Below are positions 46,101-55,428 of a DNA stretch of 64,000 nt, piece by piece. The DNA is from CBDHFQ01 sp965262565. Its GTDB lineage: Bacteria > Bacteroidota > Bacteroidia > J057. The stretch is from positions 62,001 to 126,000 of the forward strand of contig CBDHFQ010000024.1 of NCBI GenBank assembly GCA_965262565.1. The letters are read 5' to 3'. Each line of letters starts with the position of its first letter. Within the stretch, counting starts at the first letter, position 1. Position numbers and translations under genes: made by a program. The notes under the pieces are model-generated. The model had not been told where the DNA came from, did no database searches, and saw only the letters and a program-made list of their open reading frames with translations.

Positions 46101-47516
46101 ATGAAAAAATATCTCAGCTTAGCTCATTTTATTGAAGCACAAATCAAAAATGGCACTTTCAAAGCTGGCGATAAGCTACCTTCTGTCAGAGAGTTACATC
46201 GGCACAATAATGCGAGTATCAGCACCGTATTAAAATCTCTGGATGTACTTAGAGGAAAAGGGTTGATCAAAAGCAAAGAGAAAAGTGGCTATTTTGTCAA
46301 TTATAGTGAACAAATATTTTCCAGCCCTCCTATTTTCACTGTTCCCAAAGGCGAAATTCACAGCGCTGAGGTAGAGGAGCTCATCGATTTGGTATATATC
46401 AATCCCAAAAGCAAATATGAGATAGACTTTTCCTTAGGTGTGCCCGACAAAAAGCTTTTGCCGATTAACAAAATAAAAAAAGCTACTATTGAAATCATGC
46501 ATAGTAGTTCGGATGCAGCTACAGCTTATGAAGCCCCGTGTGGGGATGATACCCTTAGAAGATTAGTAGTTCAACGATCTTTGTTATCGGGTACTCCGCT
46601 AAGGCGATATGAAGTGATTACGACCAATGGCTGCATGAATGCTTTTTCTTATGCATTTATGGTGAGTATGCAAGCCGGAGATACGATTATTTGTGAAAGC
46701 CCGATTTACTTTGGCATTTTACAATTAGCCAATAGCCTGAAGCTAAATGTCATCGAAACCCAAACGCATAGTGTTTATGGTCTAGATTTGGAGGTAGTAA
46801 AAACTCACCTTCAACAGCGAAAAATCAAAGCGATTGTAACTGTGAGTAACTTTAGTAATCCACTTGGCTTTTGTATGCCTCCAGAACACAAGCAGGAATT
46901 AGTGAATTTGGCACATACCTATGATTGCCTGATCATAGAAGCAGATCTATACGGTGATATTTATTTTGGCGATAATAGACCTAAGACATGTAAGAGTTTC
47001 GATCAGGAAGGTCGAGTAATGTTATGCAGTTCATTTTCAAAAACGTTAGCTCCAGGTTACAGAGTGGGATATATTGCAGGAGGAACATTCGCTGATGAAA
47101 TTGTTCGGTTAAAAATGTATCATAATGTAACTGCGAATTCATTAACTCATCAGATTACCGCCCGAATTTTACAGACAGGAAGATATGATCGATATCTTAA
47201 TCAATTGAGAACTAAATTAGAACATAACAAGTGGCGATATCTAGAATTGATACGACACAGTTTTCCAGATAACACAAAGATTTCTAATCCTTCGGGTGGA
47301 TATATGTTGTGGATTGAGTTGGACCAACGGGTAGACACAAATATTTTATTTGAGCGATGCCTGGAAAAAGGGATTCGTATAGCTCCTGGAAGATTATTTT
47401 CCTTACGCAATCAATATCGACATTGTCTCAGGATTTCTTACGGCCTACAATGGAATGAGCAGATTGAAAAAGGAATTCAAACAATTGGGGATCTGGCGAA
47501 ACAAATCATTCAATAG
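46101..47516 (+). CDS. MocR-type (GntR-aminotransferase) transcription regulator
   Basis: The protein is about 471 residues from the ATG at 46101; a GTG 24 bp upstream is possible but would cover the repeat site. It has an N-terminal GntR winged helix (LAHFIEAQIKNGTFKAGDKL, then SVRELHRHNNASISTVLKSL) and a fold-type I aminotransferase domain with the PLP lysine in SSFSKTLAPGYRVGYI. Such regulators sense a small amine or amino acid through PLP. The divergent racemase is the likely target. Confidence 0.93.
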   Translation: MKKYLSLAHFIEAQIKNGTFKAGDKLPSVRELHRHNNASISTVLKSLDVLRGKGLIKSKEKSGYFVNYSEQIFSSPPIFTVPKGEIHSAEVEELIDLVYINPKSKYEIDFSLGVPDKKLLPINKIKKATIEIMHSSSDAATAYEAPCGDDTLRRLVVQRSLLSGTPLRRYEVITTNGCMNAFSYAFMVSMQAGDTIICESPIYFGILQLANSLKLNVIETQTHSVYGLDLEVVKTHLQQRKIKAIVTVSNFSNPLGFCMPPEHKQELVNLAHTYDCLIIEADLYGDIYFGDNRPKTCKSFDQEGRVMLCSSFSKTLAPGYRVGYIAGGTFADEIVRLKMYHNVTANSLTHQITARILQTGRYDRYLNQLRTKLEHNKWRYLELIRHSFPDNTKISNPSGGYMLWIELDQRVDTNILFERCLEKGIRIAPGRLFSLRNQYRHCLRISYGLQWNEQIEKGIQTIGDLAKQIIQ

Positions 47517-47605
47517 ATTTTTAGCATTTACACCATATTTCGGCCTAATTGAATTTTCTTTTTCTATACAGAAATTGCATGTGCACATTGACCCAAACCT
47601 CCCTC

Positions 47606-48244
47606 CTACTTCTTTCGCCGACTATATTTATCATGCATTCCTTCTCCATTGAGGATTTTCGCTACACATTTCTCAATTCTCGATCTTCTTGTGTTAGATT
47701 GTTTGGGCTGCGAAAAATGGATTAGATATCCTCTTTGTCGGCCCGGCGTTAGTGCATCAAAGGCAGACTTTAATATAGGATCTTCTTCAAATTTCCGCGC
47801 TAATTCTTCTGGTATAGGTTCTGGATTTGGATGAAACGATACCTTTAAGCCAGCTTTTTCCACCTCTACAGCTTCAAAAATATAGGCTTTGATATGGGAC
47901 TCTTGCGCTCCAATCTTCTCTGTATCTGTAAACTTCAACAATCGGGTAGCTTGAGAACGCTCTCCTGGTTTGAGCAATAATTGATGAGGATCCGCTAATA
48001 AAGAACCCTTGAAAAAACTAATGGCACAATATTCTTTAAAAGCACTGAGCAATAACACATTTTTATGCTGAAAGGTATAACAAGGAACCCCCCATTTCAC
48101 TTCTTCAGTTAAGCCACAATGGAGAACGATCTTCCTCAACATCCGCAATTCTTTTGTCCAGAAGTGAACCTTACAATTTGAGGTGCCTCCCAGAGGACAA
48201 CGCCCACAACCTTCCATCAAATACATGTCCACCGCTGGATTCAT
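47606..48244 (-). CDS. DUF1801/YdeI-like protein (OmdA family)
   Basis: The 212-residue protein has an N-terminal cysteine cluster (EGCGRCPLGGTSNCKVHFW) and the DUF1801 pattern EEVKWGVPCYTFQHKNVLLL with ISFFKGSLLADP. The C-terminal part (DPILKSAFDALTPGRQRGYL to SRIEKCVAKI) matches the YdeI/OmpD-associated segment. Members are linked to bacteriocin or antimicrobial-peptide tolerance, on little evidence. No signal peptide. The function is uncertain. Confidence 0.8.
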   Translation of the reverse strand: MNPAVDMYLMEGCGRCPLGGTSNCKVHFWTKELRMLRKIVLHCGLTEEVKWGVPCYTFQHKNVLLLSAFKEYCAISFFKGSLLADPHQLLLKPGERSQATRLLKFTDTEKIGAQESHIKAYIFEAVEVEKAGLKVSFHPNPEPIPEELARKFEEDPILKSAFDALTPGRQRGYLIHFSQPKQSNTRRSRIEKCVAKILNGEGMHDKYSRRKK

Positions 48245-48288
48245 ATCATCGATTTATTGGTATAATAAATCTAACAAAAAATTAATAT

Positions 48289-49200
48289 TCAAAAGCAATC
48301 AGGGGCATAATCCGGACCCGATTTCGCATAAGTAACATAATACCTAGCCCCATTCAAAAAGGTTTTGTTATCCTCATAGGTCAATTTATATTCCTGTACA
48401 TTTCCATTGTGATACGTTAATGTTAATACAGGACCACCTTGATAATCAGTCTCTATTTCCCATTGTCCATCCCCATTACTTCTATCAAACGAACTTCCGA
48501 ATGCCCCTCCTGTATCCATCGTCATACTGCTACTGCCTTTAAATTTGAAATATCCTTGAGCACATAAATGAATTTCTTCTGTCATTTCATACCCTCCACC
48601 TGTACTAAATCCATTGTAGCTCCCTCCATTACTGTAATAGGACTCCATATAGGTTAATTTAGCATTGGAAAAAAAATCTTTCCATTCAAGAGCCTCTGAG
48701 CTCTCTTTCGCTTCACTAAAGCTTAAGCTATAGGTCAATTGAAGTGCTAAATTTTTGTGTATGTCAGCATATACATTAGGCGCTGCCGCCGCCATCACCA
48801 TCACGCTATTGCCATATTCATTATATACACCGACTAAATAAGCCTTTACTGGTGTTCCCTCTAAGGTCCCCTTAAACTCGCTTCCCAAGGCATTTGGTGT
48901 GATCGTTTCCCAATCTCCTTCTATGATTAGTCGTGTTCCATTGGCTTCTGTGATTCCCTGTTGTCCCTGTACTCTTATTTCTTCCAATGAATTTGCCTGC
49001 AATACGGTCAAAAATCCTATTCCTGGTTGAGACTGATGGCCAATCAAATAACCACCTTCCAATTCTTGTCCTACCCATCCTTGAGGTATGGTAAATTCTA
49101 TGCCCAAATAAGGATAGGAAACATGACCGGTAGATTGGGCCCATAAAAAGTGGGTGATTAAAGGCAAGCAAAATATCCAAGTGTATAGGTTTTTCATCAT
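48289..49200 (-). CDS. Uncharacterised exported protein
   Basis: The 303-residue protein has a signal peptide (cleavage near FLWA-QST). The N-terminal half (YLGIEFTIPQGWVGQELEGG, MVMAAAAPNVY) is a fold seen in several envelope proteins. The C-terminal half has tandem glycine- and tyrosine-rich strands (YYSNGGSYNGFSTGGGY, DGQWEIETDYQGG, YKLTYEDNKTFLNGARY) as in small lipocalin-like or heme-binding-like barrels. No named family is recognised. It is convergent with nothing close and probably envelope-located. Confidence 0.55.
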   Translation of the reverse strand: MMKNLYTWIFCLPLITHFLWAQSTGHVSYPYLGIEFTIPQGWVGQELEGGYLIGHQSQPGIGFLTVLQANSLEEIRVQGQQGITEANGTRLIIEGDWETITPNALGSEFKGTLEGTPVKAYLVGVYNEYGNSVMVMAAAAPNVYADIHKNLALQLTYSLSFSEAKESSEALEWKDFFSNAKLTYMESYYSNGGSYNGFSTGGGYEMTEEIHLCAQGYFKFKGSSSMTMDTGGAFGSSFDRSNGDGQWEIETDYQGGPVLTLTYHNGNVQEYKLTYEDNKTFLNGARYYVTYAKSGPDYAPDCF

Positions 49201-49449
49201 TTTTTGTGTTAGTGTTGACGTATGTATTTATCGTATGGATAAATAACATGTCATTGATGAAATAAGGAGAAAGTGCATCAACATTCATAGACCAAAACCA
49301 TGAAAGGAAAAAATCAGGGAAAACCCTGAGTAACACTACCAGCTAATTCGTCCAGTTTCGAAATCAGTCTTTTTTGCTCGAATGAATTCCCTTTCACTTA
49401 AATCGTTATTGCTTATATAATAGGTTCCTTTATTTAGCTTAGGCCGATA

Positions 49450-50304
49450 TTAGACATACCTTTTCCTAAACTCCCTCGGACTTTCATTGGTAACTCTCTT
49501 AAAAATTCGACTATAATAGGAAAGGCTCTCGAAACCCGAATGAAAACAAGCATCGCTGATACTATTTCCAGCCATTAGGTATCGTTTAGAATGACTCACT
49601 CGATAGCGATTCAAAAAATCAATAAAAGTACATTTTGTCATTTTTTTAAAATAGCGACAAAAGGCTTCTTTGGTCATATGGCTCACTTTGGCTATCTCAT
49701 CCAGTTCAATTTTGCGATGATAGTTTTTATCAACAAATGCATAAATATCGTTAAGGCGTTCTTGTTCCTTGCTGCTGTATTGATTTTGATAATCCTTTTC
49801 ATGTAATAAGATAACTTCCCTCTCCTCAGAAAGAATTTGAAGCACTTCAATTAATTGAAGGTACTGACGATGAGGGGATAAGTGTTCCAACTGAAATAGT
49901 CTTTCCCCAATATCATCTTTATTCCTGCCATGGAAAGCAATTCCTTTTTTAGAAGTAACAAATAACTTTTTAATGGAACATAATTCAGGTACTTCGTCAA
50001 CATGCTTTTCTATCAATTCTTTTTTGAGATGAACGACCACTTTTCTGTATGGAGTGCGAACCCCATGATCAAAATTCAAATGCGGAATGTTGGAACCGAT
50101 AAGTACTAAGTCGTTATGCTCATAATTAGATATATGATCACCCACATATCGGGTACCATTTGCACCTTCTATATACACCAATTCATATTCAGGATGAAAG
50201 TGCCAAAAGAACAAATCGCTTAAATTAGGATTGAACATGATCGAAAATGAACGATTGAGTTGATAAGTAATATTTTCCAGTTGAGTTTTCATAAGATCCT
50301 TCAA
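49450..50304 (-). CDS. AraC-family transcriptional regulator
   Basis: The 284-residue protein has an N-terminal cupin-like sensor (FFWHFHPEYELVYIEGANGT, NDLVLIGSNIPHL) and a C-terminal pair of AraC helix-turn-helix motifs (KIELDEIAKVSHMTKEAFCR and SDACFHSGFESLSYYSRIF), ending PREFRKRYV. Such regulators usually respond to a sugar or related compound. It is divergent from phyH and the SDR-Dabb-symporter genes, which it probably controls. Confidence 0.93.
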   Translation of the reverse strand: MKDLMKTQLENITYQLNRSFSIMFNPNLSDLFFWHFHPEYELVYIEGANGTRYVGDHISNYEHNDLVLIGSNIPHLNFDHGVRTPYRKVVVHLKKELIEKHVDEVPELCSIKKLFVTSKKGIAFHGRNKDDIGERLFQLEHLSPHRQYLQLIEVLQILSEEREVILLHEKDYQNQYSSKEQERLNDIYAFVDKNYHRKIELDEIAKVSHMTKEAFCRYFKKMTKCTFIDFLNRYRVSHSKRYLMAGNSISDACFHSGFESLSYYSRIFKRVTNESPREFRKRYV

Positions 50305-50383
50305 TATTTCATCCCGCTTGTTGTTATAGCAATGAAAACAATAGTATTACATTTACAAAATTAGCCTAATCACCAATATTATA

Positions 50384-50441
50384 TAACGAATATATCAATA
50401 TCGTACAAGTTTTAGTTAAATTCCTGAAAGTGTATTCGTTA
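50384..50441. promoter_or_regulatory. Inverted repeat in the araC-phyH gap
   Basis: TAACGAATA (50384-50392) and TATTCGTTA (50433-50441) are 9-bp perfect inverted arms, 40 bp apart, midway between the divergent AraC and phyH genes. They are candidate binding sites for the AraC protein. The spacing would suit DNA looping or two separate half-sites. Confidence 0.4.
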
Positions 50442-50491
50442 ATTCTTTCTCATCTTTATCATATCAATTAAACAACTAATCACTCAGAGCA

Positions 50492-51460
50492 ATGAATACT
50501 CATAATACGATGGTTCCCGATAATCAGCACAAAGATATTCCTGGTAATCCATCCACCGCGAAAAGCAGTTCCTTCAAATTGAGGACAGAGGCCACCGCTG
50601 ACAGCTTAAGCGTACTGAGCTTGGAAGACTGGAATTTCTGGAAAGACAATGGCTACATCGTTATTAAACAAGCCATTTCAAGAGTACAAGCGGAGCAAAC
50701 TGCCACTTTTCTTTGGGAATTCGAAGAGAAAGACCCTAATGACAAATCCACTTGGTACACAGCTCCCCGGGCCGAAATGCAAATGAAAGAATTGGCAGGA
50801 ACAGGTATGGTAGAAGTATATAATCATCAATGTTTGTGGACCAACAGGCAAACGCCGCGGGTGTATGATGCTTTTGTGGATATTTGGGGAACGGAACAAT
50901 TATGGGTAACTATCGACAGAGCTAATTTAAATTTCCCCATAAGACCTGGACACGAATACAAAGGATTTATTCATTGGGATTATGATCCCGAAACTAAGCC
51001 ACAAAATGTACAAGGCGTTTTAGCATTAGCAGATCAAACAGATGAAAACATGGGTGGTTTTCAATGTATTCCCTGGTTATACCGCAATTACGATAGCTGG
51101 AAATTGACACAGCCTGAAGATAGAGATCATTTCAAGCCTGATGTTTCTGATTTGCACGATAAACTTGTAAAAGTACCTATGGAAGCGGGAGATTTATTGA
51201 TTTTCAATAGTTCCCAGCCACATGGCATTCGTGCCAATCATTCCGGAGATAAAGTTCGCATTGCTCAATATATTTCTATGATGCCAGCTCAAGAGGACAA
51301 TGAATCCTTAAAAGAATGGAGAGTAAATTCATGGAAACATCGTGTAGCTCCAGAAGGGTATGCCTTTCCTGGTGATCCCCGAAATTGGGAACAGACAAAA
51401 TACGATAGAGCGGAGCTATCTGAATTGGGGGAGAAATTATTGGGCTTGAGGAATTGGTAA
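50492..51460 (+). CDS. Phytanoyl-CoA dioxygenase (PhyH) family oxygenase
   Basis: This is an Fe(II)/2-oxoglutarate oxygenase of 322 residues. The metal triad is visible as HWDYD (His about 162, Asp about 164) and the distal His in SSQPHGIRANHSG, with a nearby Arg (KVRIAQY) for 2-oxoglutarate. Family members hydroxylate small molecules; the phytanoyl substrate is only a family name. No signal peptide. It starts a run with an SDR, a Dabb lipoprotein and a symporter, suggesting breakdown of one imported compound. Confidence 0.85.
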   Translation: MNTHNTMVPDNQHKDIPGNPSTAKSSSFKLRTEATADSLSVLSLEDWNFWKDNGYIVIKQAISRVQAEQTATFLWEFEEKDPNDKSTWYTAPRAEMQMKELAGTGMVEVYNHQCLWTNRQTPRVYDAFVDIWGTEQLWVTIDRANLNFPIRPGHEYKGFIHWDYDPETKPQNVQGVLALADQTDENMGGFQCIPWLYRNYDSWKLTQPEDRDHFKPDVSDLHDKLVKVPMEAGDLLIFNSSQPHGIRANHSGDKVRIAQYISMMPAQEDNESLKEWRVNSWKHRVAPEGYAFPGDPRNWEQTKYDRAELSELGEKLLGLRNW

Positions 51461-51499
51461 CAAAAAAATAAGTGCAGTTGTTCCAGGATCGACAATTCC

Positions 51500-52294
51500 A
51501 TGAACCTAAAATTAACAGATAAGAGTGTTTTCGTCAGCGGTGGCACAGCAGGAATAGGATATGGTGTAGCTAGCATTTTTTTGCAGGAAGGGGCCATAGT
51601 ATATATCAATGGCCGTACTGAAGCATCTGTAAATAAAGCTATTGAGCGATTAATGGAAGCCATTCCGGGTGCCAGGATAAAGGGGATCGCCGCCGACTTC
51701 TCCAAGGCCGAAGAAGTGGAAACACTAATAGCAGGACTTCCCGACATTGATATTTTAATTAACAATGTCGGCATTTATTCTTCAGAATCTTTTTTTGAGA
51801 CCACGGATGAAAACTGGCAGCAGCACCTGGAGGTAAATGTAATGAGCGGTATCCGTCTATCTAGACACTTTTTGCCGAAAATGCTGAACAAAAATTGGGG
51901 ACGCATTATCTTTGTTTCAAGTGAATGTGCCACCCTGATTCCAGAGGACCTGATTGCTTACAGTACAACAAAAGCGGCCATGCTAGCTGTTTCAAGAGGA
52001 CTAGCCCAATTGACCAAAGGGACAGGCGTAACTGTTAATTCCGTACTTCCTGGCTCTACAATGACAGAAGGAGCGGAACAATTTTTAAAGGATTTGGCAA
52101 GGAAAGAAGGGAAAACAGTAACTCAAGCGGAAGCTGACTTTTTTAGCGACATTAGGACTTCTTCTTTGTTACAACGCTTCGCTAACGTGGAAGAAGTGGC
52201 TAATAGTATTGTCTATTTTTCGAGTCCTTTAGCCGCTGCCACGAATGGTACCGCCATTAAATTGGAAGGAGGAAGTATGGGAGGCATCATTTAA
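51500..52294 (+). CDS. Short-chain dehydrogenase/reductase
   Basis: The 264-residue oxidoreductase has the SDR cofactor loop SGGTAGIG (13-20), the NNVG segment (INNVGIYSSE), the catalytic Ser in VSSECATL, and Tyr-x-x-x-Lys in YSTTKAA (about 154-158). The C-terminus ends LEGGSMGGI. It probably uses NAD(P)H on a sugar- or alcohol-like substrate. It follows phyH by 39 bp and precedes the Dabb lipoprotein. Confidence 0.92.
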   Translation: MNLKLTDKSVFVSGGTAGIGYGVASIFLQEGAIVYINGRTEASVNKAIERLMEAIPGARIKGIAADFSKAEEVETLIAGLPDIDILINNVGIYSSESFFETTDENWQQHLEVNVMSGIRLSRHFLPKMLNKNWGRIIFVSSECATLIPEDLIAYSTTKAAMLAVSRGLAQLTKGTGVTVNSVLPGSTMTEGAEQFLKDLARKEGKTVTQAEADFFSDIRTSSLLQRFANVEEVANSIVYFSSPLAAATNGTAIKLEGGSMGGII

Positions 52295-52367
52295 TATCAC
52301 AGCCTTCGTAATTCTGGCATTACCTACAGCATTACGTTCATTTAATATTTATTTAATTTTCTTTATA

Positions 52368-52817
52368 ATGACTAATCAGACAAATGTTTTTTTTCTTAGT
52401 CTTCTTTTGGTGGGCTCTCTTTTTATAGCTTGTCAGGAATCAAGCCAGCCCACACAAGAAGTGGCAGAAACCCCAACTACTACTATGGAAAAACCAGAAA
52501 AAAAGGAGAGGTTACTTCGTCATGTGGTCATTTTCAAATTCAAAGATGAAGCTGGTGAAGAGGATGTCAACAATCTAAACAATGCATTTAATGCATTGGC
52601 AGAATCTATTCCAGTCATCAAAGATTTTGAGTGGGGCCTAAATGACAGTCCCGAAGATTTTCATCAGGGATTTACCCATTGCTATTTGTTGACCTTTGCT
52701 TCGGAAGAGGATAGAGATAGTGTTTACACACCTCATCCAGAGCATCAAGCATTCGTAGCAAGTTTACAACCGCATTTAGAGAAAGTGTTTGTAGTGGATT
52801 ATTGGACCAATCCGTAA
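52368..52817 (+). CDS. Lipoprotein with stress-responsive Dabb domain
   Basis: The protein is 149 residues from the ATG at 52368; a longer upstream reading overlaps the SDR end and lacks a signal. The lipobox ends at Cys22 (GSLFIAC). After a Thr-Pro linker, the rest is a Dabb alpha/beta ferredoxin-like domain (LRHVVIFKFKDEAGEEDV, DFEWGLNDSPEDFHQGFTH, VFVVDYWTNP). Dabb domains dimerise; a ligand or enzyme activity is not established. Export with a lipid anchor is unusual for the family. Confidence 0.82.
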   Translation: MTNQTNVFFLSLLLVGSLFIACQESSQPTQEVAETPTTTMEKPEKKERLLRHVVIFKFKDEAGEEDVNNLNNAFNALAESIPVIKDFEWGLNDSPEDFHQGFTHCYLLTFASEEDRDSVYTPHPEHQAFVASLQPHLEKVFVVDYWTNP

Positions 52818-52923
52818 GAAAACCACTAAAACATTATTCATATCGAAGCACCTATACTATATGGTGCTTCGAGACACTTATAGAAACGGTTCAAATTCAA
52901 ATTCATACATATTTTAGCAGAGA

Positions 52924-54591
52924 ATGACTTTTCTGGACTTTACGATTATCGCTTTATATTTCGGAATTATCCTCTGGATAGCCAAATGGGCCTCAGAAGG
53001 CAAAAAAAATTCTACCTTTTCATCTGTAGACTACTTTTTGGCAGGAAAAGATCAGGGATGGTTAGTCATTGGAGCTTCTTTATTCGCTTCAAACATAGGT
53101 TCTGAAATTATTCTGGGAGTATCAGGAGCAGGGGCCAGAGCAAATATGCCCATGGCCAATTTCGAGATATTAGCATCTCTGATTTTGATTTTACTCGGGT
53201 GGATCTTTGTTCCCTTTTATTTGAGAACGGGAGTATATACCATGCCTGAATTTTTGGAAAAAAGATACTCCAGAGCATGTCGAGATTACCTTTCTGTGGT
53301 TTCCGTATTGGCCTATATCATCACTAAAATTTCTCTCATTATTTTTGCCGGAGCCTTAGTATTTGAAGTATTGGGAATTCCCTTTTGGACAGGAGCTATC
53401 ATTACTGTCATAGCAACCGGTTTTTATACTGTGTTAGGAGGACTTAAAGCTGTCATTTATACAGACATGGTACAAGCTTTCATATTGTTGCTGGGAACTG
53501 CCATTGTTACCATATTCGGCCTGTACCAATTAGGAGGCTGGAATGAAATGATTCAAACCATTTCTATGGCAGCACAAACAGAAGGAAATCCGCCTGTGGA
53601 CCGCTTTTTCAATTTGTGGAGACCAATGAATGACTCAGAATATCCTTGGACAGGAATGTTGTTTGGCGCTCCTATTTTAGGTATATGGTATTGGTGCACA
53701 GATCAGTATATTGTTCAGCGAGTGCTGTCTGCCAAAGATATAAGCAATGCCAGAAAAGGTGCTTTATTTGCAGGCTATTTAAAGCTCCTGCCTGTATTTC
53801 TATTCTTTCTACCAGGTGTGATTGCCTACACCTTACTTCAAAAAGGAGAAATTAGTTTTTCCATGACGAATGCGGATCAGGCACTTCCAGCATTAATCAC
53901 AGAATTCTTACCAAGTGGCTTAAAAGGATTAGCGATTGCCGGTTTATTAGCAGCCCTAATGAGTTCCTTATCCTCTGCTTTCAATTCTAGCTCGACCTTA
54001 TTGACCATTGATTTCTACCAAAAACTCAAACCTGATGCTACAGAAAAGGATTTGGTGAGATTTGGAAGGATAGCGACTGTTTTATTGGTCATTTTAAGCT
54101 TAGGTTGGATTCCTTTTATGGATGCCCTAATGGGAGGAGGAATTTTTCATTATCTACAAAGTATTCAGGCGTATATTTCCCCTCCTATAGCGGCTGTATT
54201 TTTGTTGGGCCTTTTTTATAAGTGGATCAATGCGCGTGGTGCTATTGTCGCCTTATGGACGGGATTTGGTGTAGGTGTGTTGAGATTAGTCCTGGAATTC
54301 ATGAATAATAATGGCAACCTGCACTTGAGCAAAGGAAGCTTTCTAGATATATTTTTAGGGATCAATTTTTTACATTTTGCCTTATTTCTGTTTATATTTT
54401 CTTCTGCCATATTAATGATTGTGAGTAAGTTGAGTAAACCTCAAGAAGCAACTACTTTAGAATTAGTTACTTTTCAGAATGGTCGACATAAGGATTCACC
54501 GAAAACGAATACTGATATTTGGCTCACTATATTGTTAGTGTTATCTGTCTTGGCCTTATGGGCGCTATTTAGTCCTTTAGGAATTGGGTAA
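52924..54591 (+). CDS. Sodium/solute symporter (SSS/SGLT family)
   Basis: The 555-residue inner-membrane protein has about 14 membrane helices. Its start FTIIALYFGIILWIAKWAS, the segment VDYFLAGKDQGWLVIGASLF, and IWYWCTDQYIVQRVLSAKD are typical of the SGLT branch that imports sugars, sialic acid or related compounds with Na+. It closes the cluster with phyH, SDR and the Dabb lipoprotein, so the imported compound is probably their substrate. Confidence 0.9.
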   Translation: MTFLDFTIIALYFGIILWIAKWASEGKKNSTFSSVDYFLAGKDQGWLVIGASLFASNIGSEIILGVSGAGARANMPMANFEILASLILILLGWIFVPFYLRTGVYTMPEFLEKRYSRACRDYLSVVSVLAYIITKISLIIFAGALVFEVLGIPFWTGAIITVIATGFYTVLGGLKAVIYTDMVQAFILLLGTAIVTIFGLYQLGGWNEMIQTISMAAQTEGNPPVDRFFNLWRPMNDSEYPWTGMLFGAPILGIWYWCTDQYIVQRVLSAKDISNARKGALFAGYLKLLPVFLFFLPGVIAYTLLQKGEISFSMTNADQALPALITEFLPSGLKGLAIAGLLAALMSSLSSAFNSSSTLLTIDFYQKLKPDATEKDLVRFGRIATVLLVILSLGWIPFMDALMGGGIFHYLQSIQAYISPPIAAVFLLGLFYKWINARGAIVALWTGFGVGVLRLVLEFMNNNGNLHLSKGSFLDIFLGINFLHFALFLFIFSSAILMIVSKLSKPQEATTLELVTFQNGRHKDSPKTNTDIWLTILLVLSVLALWALFSPLGIG

Positions 54592-54657
54592 TATATGCGA
54601 CTTCCCTGTTCTATAAACCAAAGCTCCCATGGACTGAAACAGCCAGCATAAGAAATA

Positions 54658-55428
54658 CTATGATTGAGTATTACTCAACCATGCTTTAAGTTTTGAAGCA
54701 TTGGCTTTACTGACAATTATTTGTTCCTTTGTTGTTGGCTTTACGTTGAGAATCAATCTGCCGTTGAAGTAACTTTGAAGTGATTTAATTGCTGATCGTT
54801 GGACTAAATATTGTCGGTTTGCTCTAAAAAAGGTGGCAGGATTTAAGGTATTTTCCAAGTCTTCTAATTTATCATTGAAGAAATAAGTTATATTTTCTTT
54901 TGTCGTACCTCTTACCACTCCATTTTGTATGAAAAAGAAAGCAAAGTCCTTAGACGCCACAGGAATGAACGTATCTTCCTTTTGAACGAGAAAAGAACTA
55001 CGAAATTCCTTAGGTGGAGTCTGTATCAAATCCATCAACACTTCTATTTGCTGGAAAGAAATTAACGTATCCCTTCGCCTGTTGTTAAATTTTTGAAGAG
55101 CATTGTTGAGTTCTTGTTCTCGGATCGGCTTAAGTAAATAATCAATACTATTTAATTTGAAAGCCTCAATCGCATACTGATCATAAGCCGTGGTAAAAAT
55201 GATAGGCGCTACAGGTTCCACCTCTTTCATAATCTCAAAGGAATTTCCATCCGCTATATGAATATCCATAAAAACCAGATCGTAGTCTTTTCTTTTTTTA
55301 AAAAAATTTATGGCATCCGATACTGTATCGATTAACTCAATTATCCGAACATCTGAGCCTAGGGACTTCAATAGGTATTCCAAATTTAATACAGCTGATT
55401 CCTCATCTTCAATTAAAACAGCTTTCAT
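54658..55428 (-). CDS. LytTR-family response regulator
   Basis: The 256-residue protein has a receiver domain with the phospho-acceptor Asp55 (DLVFMDIHIADG), acidic pocket Glu7-Asp8-Glu9, Thr80 and Lys100 (YLLKPI). The C-terminal LytTR DNA-binding domain follows from about 150 (ENITYFFNDKLEDLENTL, FFRANRQYLVQRSAIKSL). The likely partner is the LytS-type kinase at 56359, on the same strand but unusually separated by about 930 bp. Confidence 0.95.
   Translation of the reverse strand: MKAVLIEDEESAVLNLEYLLKSLGSDVRIIELIDTVSDAINFFKKRKDYDLVFMDIHIADGNSFEIMKEVEPVAPIIFTTAYDQYAIEAFKLNSIDYLLKPIREQELNNALQKFNNRRRDTLISFQQIEVLMDLIQTPPKEFRSSFLVQKEDTFIPVASKDFAFFFIQNGVVRGTTKENITYFFNDKLEDLENTLNPATFFRANRQYLVQRSAIKSLQSYFNGRLILNVKPTTKEQIIVSKANASKLKAWLSNTQS

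Noticed and set aside
49338..49449. Open frame after the AraC stop (minus strand) reading GTYYISNNDLSEREFIRAKK
   Set aside because: No start codon, no recognised family, and it continues in the AraC frame; it may be chance or a scrap, not enough to call.
52245..52367. Upstream extension of the Dabb lipoprotein
   Set aside because: It overlaps the SDR 3' end and would bury the signal peptide; the ATG at 52368 begins a clean lipoprotein leader.
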